Numbered from the stretch's first letter, positions 8,986-17,131 are shown. The stretch is 64,000 bases of DNA from Phycicoccus avicenniae_A (GCF_050496545.1 NZ_JBNVZV010000001.1:186001-250000), one strand, 5' to 3'. Notes: generated by a model from the sequence alone, not told the origin. Program-made: numbers and translations.

Positions 8986-9966
8986 TCAGCTGTCGAGCAT
9001 GTCCGGGGTGAGCACGGCCTCGGTGTCGGGGATCCCCTCGTCCTGGGCCTTCTTGTCGGCCATCGCGAGCAGCCGGCGGATCCGCCCGGCGACGGCGTCC
9101 TTGGTCATCGGCGGGTCGGCCAGGGTGCCCAGCTCCTCGAGCGAGGCCTGCTTGTGGGTGAGCCGCAGCTCTCCGGCCTCCTTGAGGTGGTCGGGCACCT
9201 CCTCGCCGAGGATCTCCAGGGCCCGCTCGACCCGCGCCCCCGCAGCGACGGCCGCGCGGGCCGAGCGGCGCAGGTTGGCGTCGTCGAAGTTGGCGAGCCG
9301 GTTGGCGGTGGCCCGCACCTCGCGGCGGATGCGGCGCTCCTCCCAGGCCAGGACGGCGTCGTGTGCGCCGAGCCGGGTGAGCATCGCGCCGATGGCGTCG
9401 CCGTCGCGGATGACGACGCGGTCCACGCCCCGGACCTCGCGGGCCTTGGACTGGATGCCGAGCCGGCGCGCGGCACCGACGAGGGCGAGGGCGGCCTCCG
9501 GGCCCGGGCAGGTGACCTCGAGGGCCGAGGAGCGGCCGGGCTCGGTGAGCGAGCCGTGCGCGAGGAAGGCCCCGCGCCACGCGGCCTCGGCGTCGCAGAC
9601 CGAGCCGCTGACGACCTTGGCCGGCAGCCCCCGGACGGGACGACCGCGACTGTCGATGAGGCCGGTCTGGCGGGCCAGGGCCTCACCGTCCTGGACGACC
9701 CGCACGACGTACCGGCTGCCCTTGCGCAGCCCGCCGGCCGCGAGGACGAGGACCTCGGGGGTGTGGCCGTACACCTCGGCCAGCTCGCGCCGCAGCCGCC
9801 GGGCCGCGTTCGCGGTGTCCAGCTCGGCCTCGACGACGATGCGCCCCCCGATGATGTGCAGCCCCCCGGCGAACCGCAGCATCGCCGCGACCTCGGCCTT
9901 GCGGCAACAGGGCTTGGTCACGACGTGCCGGCTCAGCTCGTCCTTCACCTTCGCCGTCATCGCCAT
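8986..9966 (-). CDS. whiA: DNA-binding protein WhiA
   Basis: WhiA is the conserved Gram-positive regulator with a degenerate LAGLIDADG homing-endonuclease-like N-terminal domain and a C-terminal helix-turn-helix. In actinomycetes it works with WhiB in cell division and sporulation genes. The 326-residue product begins MAMTAKVKDELSRH, normal for the family; ATG 9966 has AGGA 8 nt upstream. A second ATG at 9990 overlaps the yvcK stop (ATGA) but lacks a ribosome site. The C-terminal DNA-binding part contains LTHKQASLEELGTL and KDAVAGRIRRLLAMADKKA. It is the last gene of uvrC-rapZ-yvcK-whiA, a standard actinobacterial order. Confidence 0.95.
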   Translation of the reverse strand: MAMTAKVKDELSRHVVTKPCCRKAEVAAMLRFAGGLHIIGGRIVVEAELDTANAARRLRRELAEVYGHTPEVLVLAAGGLRKGSRYVVRVVQDGEALARQTGLIDSRGRPVRGLPAKVVSGSVCDAEAAWRGAFLAHGSLTEPGRSSALEVTCPGPEAALALVGAARRLGIQSKAREVRGVDRVVIRDGDAIGAMLTRLGAHDAVLAWEERRIRREVRATANRLANFDDANLRRSARAAVAAGARVERALEILGEEVPDHLKEAGELRLTHKQASLEELGTLADPPMTKDAVAGRIRRLLAMADKKAQDEGIPDTEAVLTPDMLDS

Positions 9967-9986
9967 GCCGGTCATCCTGCCACGCG

Positions 9987-10937
9987 TCATCGGGGCGGTC
10001 GCGGGCTGTACAGGATGTCCCGCAGGGCCGCCGCGTAGCGAAGCGGGTCGTGCTCGCCGCGGGCCGCGCGTCGGCTGACGGGGACCACGTGGAGCTCGGC
10101 GCCGAGCCGCTCGGCGGCCGCGGCGAGAGCCGCCTCGTCCTCGACGGCGGCGGGGTCGGCGAGGACCGCGTCGAGGCGCAGCCCGGGTGCCAGACCGGCG
10201 AAGGACCGCAGGAGGCGCACGGCGTCGAAGCCCGCCGTCTCCCCCGACCCCGGGTCGAGGTTGAGCACGAGGAGGCGCCGGGCCCGGCTGACCTCGAGGG
10301 CCTCACGGAGCTCGGGGACCAGGAGGTGGGTCATCACGGAGGTGAACCACGAGCCGGGGCCGAGGACCACCCAGTCGGCGCTGCGGATCGCGGCCACCGA
10401 CTCCGGGTAGGCCGGCGGGGCTGCCGGCACCAGCCGCACCTCCTCGACCGTGCCGGGGGTCACGGCGACCTCGGCCTGCCCGCGCACCGTCGCGAGCGAC
10501 CCGTCGGCCGAGAGCCCGCTGACGTCGGCCTCGATCACGAGCGGGACGGCGGCCATCGGCAGCACCCGGCCCCGCGCCTGGAGGAGGCGACCGACGAGGT
10601 CGAGGCCGGCGACGGGGTCCTCGTGGAGCTCCCAGAGCGCGACGATGAGCAGGTTGCCGAGGGCATGGCCACCCAGCGGGCCGTCGCCGGCGAAGCGGTG
10701 CTGGAGGACGTCGCGCCAGGTGTGCCCCCACTCGGTGTCGGCGCAGAGGGCGGCGAGGGCCATCCGCAGGTCGCCGGGTGGGAGGACGCCGAACTCGTCG
10801 CGGAGCCGGCCGCTCGAGCCGCCGTCGTCGGCGACCGTGACGACGGCGGTGACCTCGTCGGTGACGAACCGCAGGGCCGTGAGCGTGGCGGCGAGGCCGT
10901 GGCCGCCCCCGAGGGCGGTGACGACCGGGCCGCTCAC
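9987..10937 (-). CDS. yvcK: YvcK/CuvA-family protein (uridine diphosphate-sugar binding, gluconeogenesis factor)
   Basis: The 316-residue protein belongs to the YvcK/CofD-like family. Members bind UDP-sugars and in actinobacteria (CuvA) and Bacillus influence cell-wall synthesis and growth on gluconeogenic carbon. Seen here are the N-terminal GGGHGLAATLTAL phosphate-binding loop, VADDGGSSGRLRDEFG, and PPGDLRMALAAL, all family marks. GTG 10937 overlaps the rapZ stop (GTGA) and gives the expected short N-terminus. It lies between rapZ and whiA, the usual cell-envelope regulatory trio. Enzyme activity, if any, is not known for the family. Confidence 0.94.
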   Translation of the reverse strand: MSGPVVTALGGGHGLAATLTALRFVTDEVTAVVTVADDGGSSGRLRDEFGVLPPGDLRMALAALCADTEWGHTWRDVLQHRFAGDGPLGGHALGNLLIVALWELHEDPVAGLDLVGRLLQARGRVLPMAAVPLVIEADVSGLSADGSLATVRGQAEVAVTPGTVEEVRLVPAAPPAYPESVAAIRSADWVVLGPGSWFTSVMTHLLVPELREALEVSRARRLLVLNLDPGSGETAGFDAVRLLRSFAGLAPGLRLDAVLADPAAVEDEAALAAAAERLGAELHVVPVSRRAARGEHDPLRYAAALRDILYSPRPPR

Positions 10938-11833
10938 TCGCGCCCCAGATCGCGGTGCACGACGAAGGTCGCGATGTCGTCGTCGGCGAGGCGCCGCGAG
11001 AGCGCCTCGGCGACCGCGACCGACCGGTGCTTGCCGCCCGTGCACCCGACCGCCAGGGTCGCGTAGCGCCGGCCCTCGCGCCGATAGCCCGCGGTGACCG
11101 GCTCCATCAGCGCGACCACGCGGTCGACGAACGAGCCGGCCCCCTCCTGGGCCATGACGTACTCGGCGACGGGCTCGTCGATGCCGGTGAGCTGGCGCAG
11201 CTCGGGGACCCAGAAGGGGTTGGGCAGGAAGCGCATGTCGAAGACGAAGTCGGCGTCCAGCGGCACGCCGTACTTGAACCCGAACGACATGACCGCGAGG
11301 CGCAGGCTCGGCCCGCCGGAGACCCCGACGATGGGCGTGAGCTTGCGCGCGAGCTGGTGGACGTTCAGGCCCGAGGTGTCGATGACCACGTGGGCGTCGG
11401 CGCGCAGGTCGCGGAGCAGCTCGCGCTCGGCCTGGATGCCGTCGAGCAGCCGACCCTCGCGCTGCAGCGGGTGCGGGCGCCGGACGCTCTCGAAGCGGCG
11501 CACCAGCGCCTCGTCGGTGGCGTCGAGGAACATCAGCTGCGGCTGCCAGCCGTGCTCGCGGACGGCGGCCAGGCCTTCGCGCAGCTCGCCGGTGAACGGC
11601 CGTGCCCGCACGTCGACGACGGCGGCGATGCGCAGGTCGGCGGCGCCCTCCTCGCGTGCTCGTGACGCGAGCACGCCCATCGCGGGGATGAGCTGCGGCG
11701 GCAGGTTGTCGACCACGTACCAGCCGTGGTCCTCGAGGACGTTCGCGGCGGTCGACCGGCCGGCGCCGCTCATCCCGGTGACGACGAGGAAGTTCGCCCT
11801 CGACGCCCGCTCGGTCGTGCCTTCCTCAGCCAC
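10934..11833 (-). CDS. rapZ: RNase adapter protein RapZ family P-loop protein
   Basis: The 299-residue product is a RapZ/YvcJ-type nucleotide-binding protein. In E. coli it guides RNase E to a small RNA controlling glucosamine-6-phosphate synthase; in Gram-positives its function is less clear. Walker A is GMSGAGRST at residues 20-28, with Arg in place of the usual Lys, as is common in actinobacterial members. The C-terminal GCTGGKHRSVAVAEAL is the family signature. GTG 11833 with AAGGAG upstream overlaps the uvrC stop by 8 nt; the longer in-frame extension runs inside uvrC and is not family-like. Confidence 0.94.
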   Translation of the reverse strand: MAEEGTTERASRANFLVVTGMSGAGRSTAANVLEDHGWYVVDNLPPQLIPAMGVLASRAREEGAADLRIAAVVDVRARPFTGELREGLAAVREHGWQPQLMFLDATDEALVRRFESVRRPHPLQREGRLLDGIQAERELLRDLRADAHVVIDTSGLNVHQLARKLTPIVGVSGGPSLRLAVMSFGFKYGVPLDADFVFDMRFLPNPFWVPELRQLTGIDEPVAEYVMAQEGAGSFVDRVVALMEPVTAGYRREGRRYATLAVGCTGGKHRSVAVAEALSRRLADDDIATFVVHRDLGRE

Positions 11834-13784
11834 CGCGCGCTCCTTCGTCCTCGATGACCTCGCCGGTGGCGGGGTCGACCGCCGGGGTGCCCGCGTCGGT
11901 CGAACCCAACTCTGCCGCAACGACGGCCGCCAGCGCAGGCCCGATGCCGGGAACGCCCGCCAGCTCCTCGACGGACGCCGCCCGGATCTTCTTCACCGAC
12001 CCGAACTCGCGCAGCAGGGCCTTGCGCCGCTTCTCGCCGAGACCCGGCACGGAGTCGAGGGCGCTCTGGGTCATCGCCTTGGACCGGCGCTGCCGGTGGA
12101 AGGTGATGGCGAACCGGTGCGCCTCGTCGCGCAGCCGCTGCAGGAGGTAGAGGCCCTCGCTGGTGCGCGGCAGGACGAGCGGGTGCTCCTCCCCCGGCAC
12201 CCAGACCTCCTCGAGCCGCTTGGCGAGACCGACGACCATGACGTCGACGGCACCGGCCTCCTCGAGGGCACGGGCGGCCGCGTTGACCTGCGGCAGACCG
12301 CCGTCCACGACGACGAGGTTGGGCGTGTAGGCGAACCGCGCCGGCCGTTCGCGGCCCTCGGCGACGTCGCGCTCGTGCTCCTCGGCCTCCTTGCGGCCGC
12401 GCCGGAAGCGCCGGGTCAGCACCTCGTGCATCGCCGCGGTGTCGTCCGTGGCGCCGGTCTCGTCGCCCCGCACGATGAACCGGCGGTACTCGGACTTGCG
12501 GGGCAGGCCGTCCTCGAAGACGACCATCGAGCCGACGACCTGGGTGCCCTGGACGTGGCTGATGTCGAAGCACTCGATGCGCAGCGGGGCGTCGTCGAGG
12601 TCGAGGTAGTCCTGGAGCTGCTGGAGCGCCTGGCTGCGGGTCGTGAGGTCCCCGGCCCGGGTGACCTTGTGCCGGGCCAGGCTCTGGGTCGCGTTGCGCG
12701 CCACCGTCTCCATCAGCGTGCGCTTGTCACCGCGCTGCGGCACGCGCACCTCGACCCGGCTGCCACGGATCCCGGCCAGCCACGACTGGAGCGCCTCGGC
12801 GTCGTCGGGCAGCACCGGCACGAGCACCTCGCGCGGGACGCCCTCGCTGGACTCGCCGCCGTACACCTGCTGGAGGAGGTGCTCGACCACCTCGGCCGTG
12901 GTCTCGGCGTCGCGCTCGGCGACCCACCCCCGCTGGCCGCGCACCCGCCCGCCACGCACGTGGAAGAGCTGCACGGCGACCTCGAGCTCGTCCTCGGCGA
13001 GACCGAACACGTCGGCGTCGGTGGCGTCGGGGAGGACGACGGCCGACTTCTCGAGGACCCGCTCGAGGGCGCCGATGTCGTCGCGGAGGCGGGCGGCCCG
13101 CTCGAAGTCGAGCTCGGCCGCGGCGCCCTTCATCTCGGCGGTCATCCGGGAGAGGAAGCGGCCGCTGTTGCCGGCCATGAAGTCGCAGAAGTCCTCGGCG
13201 ATGTCGCGGTGGTGGCCGGCGTCGACCCGACCGACGCACGGCGCGCTGCACTTGTCGATGTACCCGAGCAGGCAGGGCCGGCCCACCTGTCCGGCGCGCT
13301 TGAAGACGCCGGAGGAGCAGGTGCGCATCGGGAAGACCCGCATCGCGAGGTCGAGGGTCTCGCGGATCGCCCAGGCGTGGGCGTATGGCCCGAAGTACCG
13401 GGTGCCCTTCTTCTTCGCGCCGCGCATCACCATGGCGCGCGGGAACTCCTCGCCCATCGTCACCGCGAGGTACGGGTAGGACTTGTCGTCGCGGTACTTG
13501 ACGTTGAAGCGGGGGTCGAACTCCTTGATCCACGCGTACTCGAGCTGGAGCGCCTCGACCTCGGTGGTGACGACGGTCCACTCGACGCTGGCGCCGGTGC
13601 GCACCATCGTGGCGGTGCGGTGGTGGAGCGCCGAGATGTCCTGGAAGTAGGACGAGAGCCGGGAGCGCAGGCTCTTGGCCTTCCCGACGTAGATGACCCG
13701 CCCCTCCTTGTCACGGAAGCGGTACACCCCGGGGTCGGTGGGGATCTCGCCCGGCCGGGGGCGGTACGTCGAGGGGTCGGCCAC
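11826..13784 (-). CDS. uvrC: Excinuclease ABC subunit UvrC
   Basis: UvrC makes both incisions around a lesion in nucleotide excision repair. The 652-residue protein has a GIY-YIG nuclease domain (about residues 15-100, GVYRFRDKEGRVIYVGKAKS), a cysteine-containing linker (CSGVFKRAG...CLLGYIDKCSAPC), a UVR helical region for UvrB contact (about 210-245), the RNase H-like second nuclease domain with IECFDISHVQGT, and C-terminal helix-hairpin-helix repeats (SVPGLGEKRRKALL; GVPGIGPALAAV). Length is normal. Start GTG 13784 follows a leaderless damage-type promoter. It is the head of uvrC-rapZ-yvcK-whiA. Confidence 0.97.
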   Translation of the reverse strand: MADPSTYRPRPGEIPTDPGVYRFRDKEGRVIYVGKAKSLRSRLSSYFQDISALHHRTATMVRTGASVEWTVVTTEVEALQLEYAWIKEFDPRFNVKYRDDKSYPYLAVTMGEEFPRAMVMRGAKKKGTRYFGPYAHAWAIRETLDLAMRVFPMRTCSSGVFKRAGQVGRPCLLGYIDKCSAPCVGRVDAGHHRDIAEDFCDFMAGNSGRFLSRMTAEMKGAAAELDFERAARLRDDIGALERVLEKSAVVLPDATDADVFGLAEDELEVAVQLFHVRGGRVRGQRGWVAERDAETTAEVVEHLLQQVYGGESSEGVPREVLVPVLPDDAEALQSWLAGIRGSRVEVRVPQRGDKRTLMETVARNATQSLARHKVTRAGDLTTRSQALQQLQDYLDLDDAPLRIECFDISHVQGTQVVGSMVVFEDGLPRKSEYRRFIVRGDETGATDDTAAMHEVLTRRFRRGRKEAEEHERDVAEGRERPARFAYTPNLVVVDGGLPQVNAAARALEEAGAVDVMVVGLAKRLEEVWVPGEEHPLVLPRTSEGLYLLQRLRDEAHRFAITFHRQRRSKAMTQSALDSVPGLGEKRRKALLREFGSVKKIRAASVEELAGVPGIGPALAAVVAAELGSTDAGTPAVDPATGEVIEDEGARGG

Positions 13785-13813
13785 GCGTCCACCCTAGGCC
13801 GCGCTCCCGACAC
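13785..13813 (-). promoter_or_regulatory. Probable DNA-damage-type leaderless promoter of uvrC
   Basis: On the - strand GTGTCGGGA (13813-13805), an 8-nt spacer and TAGGGT (13796-13791) precede GTG 13784 by 6 nt. The block resembles TTGTCRGTG-N8-TANNNT, the RecA-independent mycobacterial damage promoter, matching its TGTCGG core; the last two bases differ. Spacing is exact. Confidence 0.55.
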
Positions 13814-14890
13814 TCAGCCCGCCGCCTCCCGCATGCCCGGTGAGACGTAGATGGTCGTGACGCGGACGTGGTCGACCCACGCCGCGAGCCGCTCGGCCTC
13901 CTCGGCCAGGGCCCGGCGCGCCGCCGCGGGCACCCTCTCGCGGATGCCCAGCCGCACCACGCCGTCCTCGTCCTGCACCCAGCAGCCGACGACGCGCCCG
14001 TCCCACCACGCCGTCGTCCCCGCGTTGCCGGCGGTGTCGACGAGGGCCGGGCCGTGCCCGCCGAGGTAGAAGGCGCGGCCGCGCCACCCCATCACGGTGG
14101 GGTCGAGGGTCGGGAGCAGCGCGGCCCACGGGTCGGCCGGCGCGACGGGGTCGAGGTCGTCGGGCAGCAGCCAGCCGAGGGCGTCCGTGCCGTCGAGCGC
14201 GACCGGCACGGCCCCGAGGTCGGCCAGCGCGCCGCGCACCGTGCCGAGGGTCCCGCCGAGCCACCAGCGCAGGTCCTCCTCGGTCCCCGGGCCGAAGGTG
14301 TGCAGCCAGTGCCGGACGACCTCGGCGTGGGCGGCGCGGGCGTCGAGGGGCTCGGGCACCTCCCCGAGCCAGGCGGCCGACGTAGTCCAGCGCGGCTTCG
14401 ACAGCCGCCAGTGCGCGGCGTTGCCGGCCCGCACCACCCGGCCCTCGGCGGAGAGGAGCCACAGCACCTGGGGCAGCACCGGGACGGTGGCGCCCCAGCG
14501 GGTCCCGGGCGAGCGGTCGATCGTCACGTCGGTCGCCGGCAGCGCGGCCCGCACCTCGGGCGCGGTGAGCTCGGCACCGGCGAGCAGCCCGTGCACCTCC
14601 TCGCACGCCGCGGCGAGCCATCCCGGACCGTCACCGGTCACCCCGGAGCGCTCGAGGTCGCGCGCGATGCGCGGACGGAGCGTCCCCGCGACGCGCGCCG
14701 CCGGCCCACCGAGCACCGCCGGGAGCAGCTCGCGGGTGACGGCGAACAGCGTCTGGCGCATCGCGGTCTGCTTGACGAGGGTGCGCGACCCGTAGAGGGC
14801 GTCCTCGACCTCGTCCACCGTGGACGACGGCACGCGGGCGCGCGCGGCCAGGTGGACGCTCGCCGGCTCGGTGGCGTGCAGCGCGGTCAT
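13814..14890 (-). CDS. Winged-helix DNA-binding domain protein (HTH_42 / AlkZ-like family); start uncertain
   Basis: The product (358 residues from ATG 14890) belongs to the winged-helix family that includes AlkX/AlkZ DNA glycosylases and uncharacterised actinobacterial relatives. Recognisable stretches are TALHATEPASVHLAARARVP, RTLVKQTAMRQTLFAVTREL, and the C-terminal WWDGRVVGCWVQDEDGVVRL. Family proteins normally begin about 40 residues earlier, and that region is present in frame upstream (DDERRARLGRRHGLGTG), but no ATG, GTG or TTG precedes it before the Rieske gene. A CTG at 15016 overlaps the Rieske stop (CTGA) and would give 400 residues. Either a CTG start or a small frameshift is likely. 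Activity is not established. Confidence 0.75.
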   Translation of the reverse strand: MTALHATEPASVHLAARARVPSSTVDEVEDALYGSRTLVKQTAMRQTLFAVTRELLPAVLGGPAARVAGTLRPRIARDLERSGVTGDGPGWLAAACEEVHGLLAGAELTAPEVRAALPATDVTIDRSPGTRWGATVPVLPQVLWLLSAEGRVVRAGNAAHWRLSKPRWTTSAAWLGEVPEPLDARAAHAEVVRHWLHTFGPGTEEDLRWWLGGTLGTVRGALADLGAVPVALDGTDALGWLLPDDLDPVAPADPWAALLPTLDPTVMGWRGRAFYLGGHGPALVDTAGNAGTTAWWDGRVVGCWVQDEDGVVRLGIRERVPAAARRALAEEAERLAAWVDHVRVTTIYVSPGMREAAG

Positions 14891-15012
14891 CCCGGTCGTC
14901 GCGGCGAGGACGTCCGGGAAGCCGCAGCCGGTCCCGAGCCCGTGACGGCGCCCCAGACGGGCCCGCCGCTCGTCGTCGCCGACGTGGCGGGCCGGGACCG
15001 GCTGCTGCCGGG

Positions 15013-15492
15013 TCAGGAGACGGTCAGGCCGTCGCCGCTGACCGTGACCGACTTCTCGGGCAGCGGCTTGGTGGCCGGGCCCTGCTTCACCGCACCGGTG
15101 GCGGCGTCGAACTGGCTGCCGTGGCAGGCGCAGGAGATGACGCCGTTCGCTACGCCCGACACCTGGCAGCCCTGGTGCGTGCACACCGAGGAGAACGCCT
15201 TGTACTCCCCGGCCGTCGGCTGCGTGACGACGGTGGAGAGGGCCTCGAAGATCTTGCCGCCGCCGACGGGGATGTCGGCCGCCTTGATGGCGTCGGACGC
15301 GGCGGAGGCGGCCGAGCTGGCGGCACCGGCCGCGGAGCTCGCTGCGTTCTGGACGTCGTCGGCGGCACCGCAGGCGGCGAGCGTGCCGACGCCGACGACG
15401 GAGGCACCGACGGCTCCGGCGGCGCGGAAGGTCTGGCGCCGGCTGAGGCACGAGCACTCGGGGGCGGACGGGATCGTGGGGTCGCTGCTCAT
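15013..15492 (-). CDS. Rieske (2Fe-2S) protein with Tat lipoprotein signal
   Basis: A 159-residue secreted or membrane-anchored iron-sulfur protein. The N-terminus has a twin-arginine motif LSRRQTF (residues 16-22), a hydrophobic stretch and a lipobox LAAC with C41, so it should be Tat-exported already folded and then lipid-anchored. An Ala/Ser-rich linker (about 42-72) leads to the Rieske fold: C104-T-H106-Q-G-C109 and C121-A-C-H124-G-S. The [2Fe-2S] ligands are C104, H106, C121 and H124, with C109-C123 as the disulfide. Start ATG 15492 follows GAGAGG. It stands apart from any cytochrome bc genes, so its redox partner is unknown. Confidence 0.9.
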   Translation of the reverse strand: MSSDPTIPSAPECSCLSRRQTFRAAGAVGASVVGVGTLAACGAADDVQNAASSAAGAASSAASAASDAIKAADIPVGGGKIFEALSTVVTQPTAGEYKAFSSVCTHQGCQVSGVANGVISCACHGSQFDAATGAVKQGPATKPLPEKSVTVSGDGLTVS

Positions 15493-15642
15493 CGACGTGG
15501 CCTCTCGGTCCTGGTGGCTGGTCCGCACGAGTATCCACGGCCTCGCTGGACGGCGCCTGTGGACACCAGGACAGGGTCCGGAGGTACACCCGGCCGGGGC
15601 CTTCGGCTACACCCGCGACGCCCTGACCGGCGGATTCCGCAG

Positions 15643-15703
15643 GTAACAAGTCGGCACCATCCCGAGGAAGGTCCTCGGAATGCGCGCGTTCGACGGATAC
15701 AGT
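15643..15703 (+). promoter_or_regulatory. Candidate promoter and operator region of the amino-acid ABC transporter binding protein
   Basis: TACAGT (15698-15703) is a plausible -10. A 7-bp inverted repeat CCGAGGA/TCCTCGG (15662-15678) overlaps the expected -35 position. GTAAC-N6-GCACC at 15643-15658 loosely resembles a GlnR-type box. All three are inference from pattern only. Confidence 0.35.
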
Positions 15704-15710
15704 CCCGACG

Positions 15711-15740
15711 TGCTCGCTCAGCGGGCCCGAGCAACCCGCT
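15711..15740 (+). promoter_or_regulatory. Leader segment with two interleaved hairpins upstream of the binding-protein gene
   Basis: TGCTCG (15711-15716) pairs with CGAGCA (15728-15733), and AGCGGG (15720-15725) pairs with CCCGCT (15735-15740). The two 6-bp stems are interleaved, so only one can easily form at a time. The ribosome site AGGAGG follows at 15760-15765. Confidence 0.35.
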
Positions 15741-15769
15741 CACACCAGAAAACCTTCCCAGGAGGAAAC

Positions 15770-16999
15770 GTGCCTCAGCGTTCCGTGGTCGCCGTTGGCG
15801 CCTCGCTGCTCGTCGCCTCGCTCGCGCTCGCCGGTTGCGGCACGCGTGGCGGCGACGACACCGGTGGCGACACCGGCGGCGGTTCCGGCGACAAGGTCGC
15901 CAAGATCGGCGTCATCGCGCCCCTCTCCGGCGACCTCGCCGCCCTCGGCAAGGGCATCGAGCACTCCGTCGACCTCGCCATCAAGCAGGCCAACGAGTCG
16001 GGCGCGATCCCGGGCTGGAAGCTCGAGCTCGCCGCCGAGGACGACCAGGCCACCCCCGACGTCGGCAAGAACGCGGCGACGAAGCTGTCCTCGGACAAGG
16101 ACGTCGTCGGTGTCGTCGGCACGCTCAACAGCTCGGTCGCCCAGAGCGTCCAGCCGGTGCTCGCCACGGCCAACATCACGATGGTCTCGCCGGCCAACAC
16201 CAACCCGTCGCTCACCCAGGGCGCGGACTTCGCGACCGCCCCGAAGCGTGCGTACCCGAACTACTTCCGCACCTGCACCACCGACTCGATCCAGGGCCCG
16301 TTCGCGGCGCGCTACCTCTTCGAGAAGGCGGGCATCAAGGAGGTCGCGACGGTCCACGACAAGAAGACCTACGGCCAGGGCCTCGTCGACGCCTTCACCA
16401 AGGAGTACACGAAGCTCGGCGGCAAGGTCGTCGCGGCCGAGACGATCAACCCGGACGACGACAAGTACGACGCCGTCGTCAGCAAGATCAAGCCCTCGAA
16501 CCCGAAGGCCGTGTACTACGGCGGCGAGTTCCCGCAGGCCGGTCCGTTCTCGCAGCAGATGAAGGCCGCCGGCCTCAACGTCCCGCTCATGGGCGGCGAC
16601 GGCATCTACTCCGGTGAGTTCGTCAAGCTCGCGGGCTCCACCGCCACCGGCGACCTCGCCACCTCGGTCGGCGCCCCGACCGACCAGCTCGAGTCGGCCA
16701 AGGCGTTCGTCGACGCGTACAACAAGGGCGGCTACGCCGAGCCCTACGAGGCCTACGGCGCCTACGCGTACGACGCCGCGAACTCGATCATCAACGCGCT
16801 GAAGGTCTCCCTCAAGGACGCCGACTCCGCCGAGGCGGCCCGCGAGGCCACCGTCAAGGCGATGAGCTCGGTCTCCTTCGACGGCGTCACCGGCAAGGTG
16901 GCCTTCGACGAGTACGGCGACACCACCTCGCGGGTCCTCACCGTGTACCAGGTGAAGGACGGCGCGTGGGCTCCGGTCAACACGGAGGAGTTCAAGTAA
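15770..16999 (+). CDS. livK: Branched-chain amino-acid-type ABC transporter substrate-binding lipoprotein
   Basis: The 409-residue lipoprotein is the extracytoplasmic ligand receptor of the transporter encoded just downstream. A signal peptide ends in the lipobox LAGC with C23, followed by a Gly/Asp-rich tether, then a periplasmic-binding-protein type 6 fold beginning KIGVIAPLSGDLAALGKG. Start GTG 15770 has AGGAGG upstream; a longer frame from 15680 lacks a signal-like N-terminus. LivH, LivM, LivG and LivF follow, so a hydrophobic amino acid is the likely ligand, though urea or amide-binding relatives share this fold. A strong hairpin after the gene suggests the receptor is made in excess over the membrane parts. 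Confidence 0.92.
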   Translation: MPQRSVVAVGASLLVASLALAGCGTRGGDDTGGDTGGGSGDKVAKIGVIAPLSGDLAALGKGIEHSVDLAIKQANESGAIPGWKLELAAEDDQATPDVGKNAATKLSSDKDVVGVVGTLNSSVAQSVQPVLATANITMVSPANTNPSLTQGADFATAPKRAYPNYFRTCTTDSIQGPFAARYLFEKAGIKEVATVHDKKTYGQGLVDAFTKEYTKLGGKVVAAETINPDDDKYDAVVSKIKPSNPKAVYYGGEFPQAGPFSQQMKAAGLNVPLMGGDGIYSGEFVKLAGSTATGDLATSVGAPTDQLESAKAFVDAYNKGGYAEPYEAYGAYAYDAANSIINALKVSLKDADSAEAAREATVKAMSSVSFDGVTGKVAFDEYGDTTSRVLTVYQVKDGAWAPVNTEEFK

Positions 17000-17032
17000 C
17001 CCCAGCGGAGCGGCACACGCCGTGAGCACCTC

Positions 17033-17069
17033 GACGGCGGGGGTGGTCGAGCAGACCACCCCCGCCGTC
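17033..17069 (+). terminator. Strong hairpin between the binding-protein gene and livH
   Basis: A perfect 16-bp inverted repeat (17033-17048 with 17054-17069, GACGGCGGGGGTGGTC and complement) with a GAGCA loop lies 33 nt past the binding-protein stop. No T-tract follows. It is well placed to end or attenuate transcription before the permease genes and to protect the upstream mRNA. Confidence 0.7.
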
Positions 17070-17107
17070 CGTGTCCGGGAGCGCCCGCCACCGTGTGGCG
17101 TGTTCCC

Positions 17108-17131
17108 GTGACGCAGGTCACCCGCTACTCT
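17108..17131 (+). promoter_or_regulatory. Candidate livH promoter with palindromic operator
   Basis: GTGAC-GCAG-GTCAC (17108-17121) is a perfect 5-bp-arm palindrome placed 4 nt before TACTCT (17126-17131), a good -10. It would put a regulator between the -35 and -10. The leader then carries AGGAGG (17162-17167). Confidence 0.4.

Noticed and set aside
15711..15740. H-type pseudoknot in the leader of the binding-protein gene
   Set aside because: The last connecting loop would be one nucleotide for a 6-bp stem, which is too short; alternative hairpins are more plausible.
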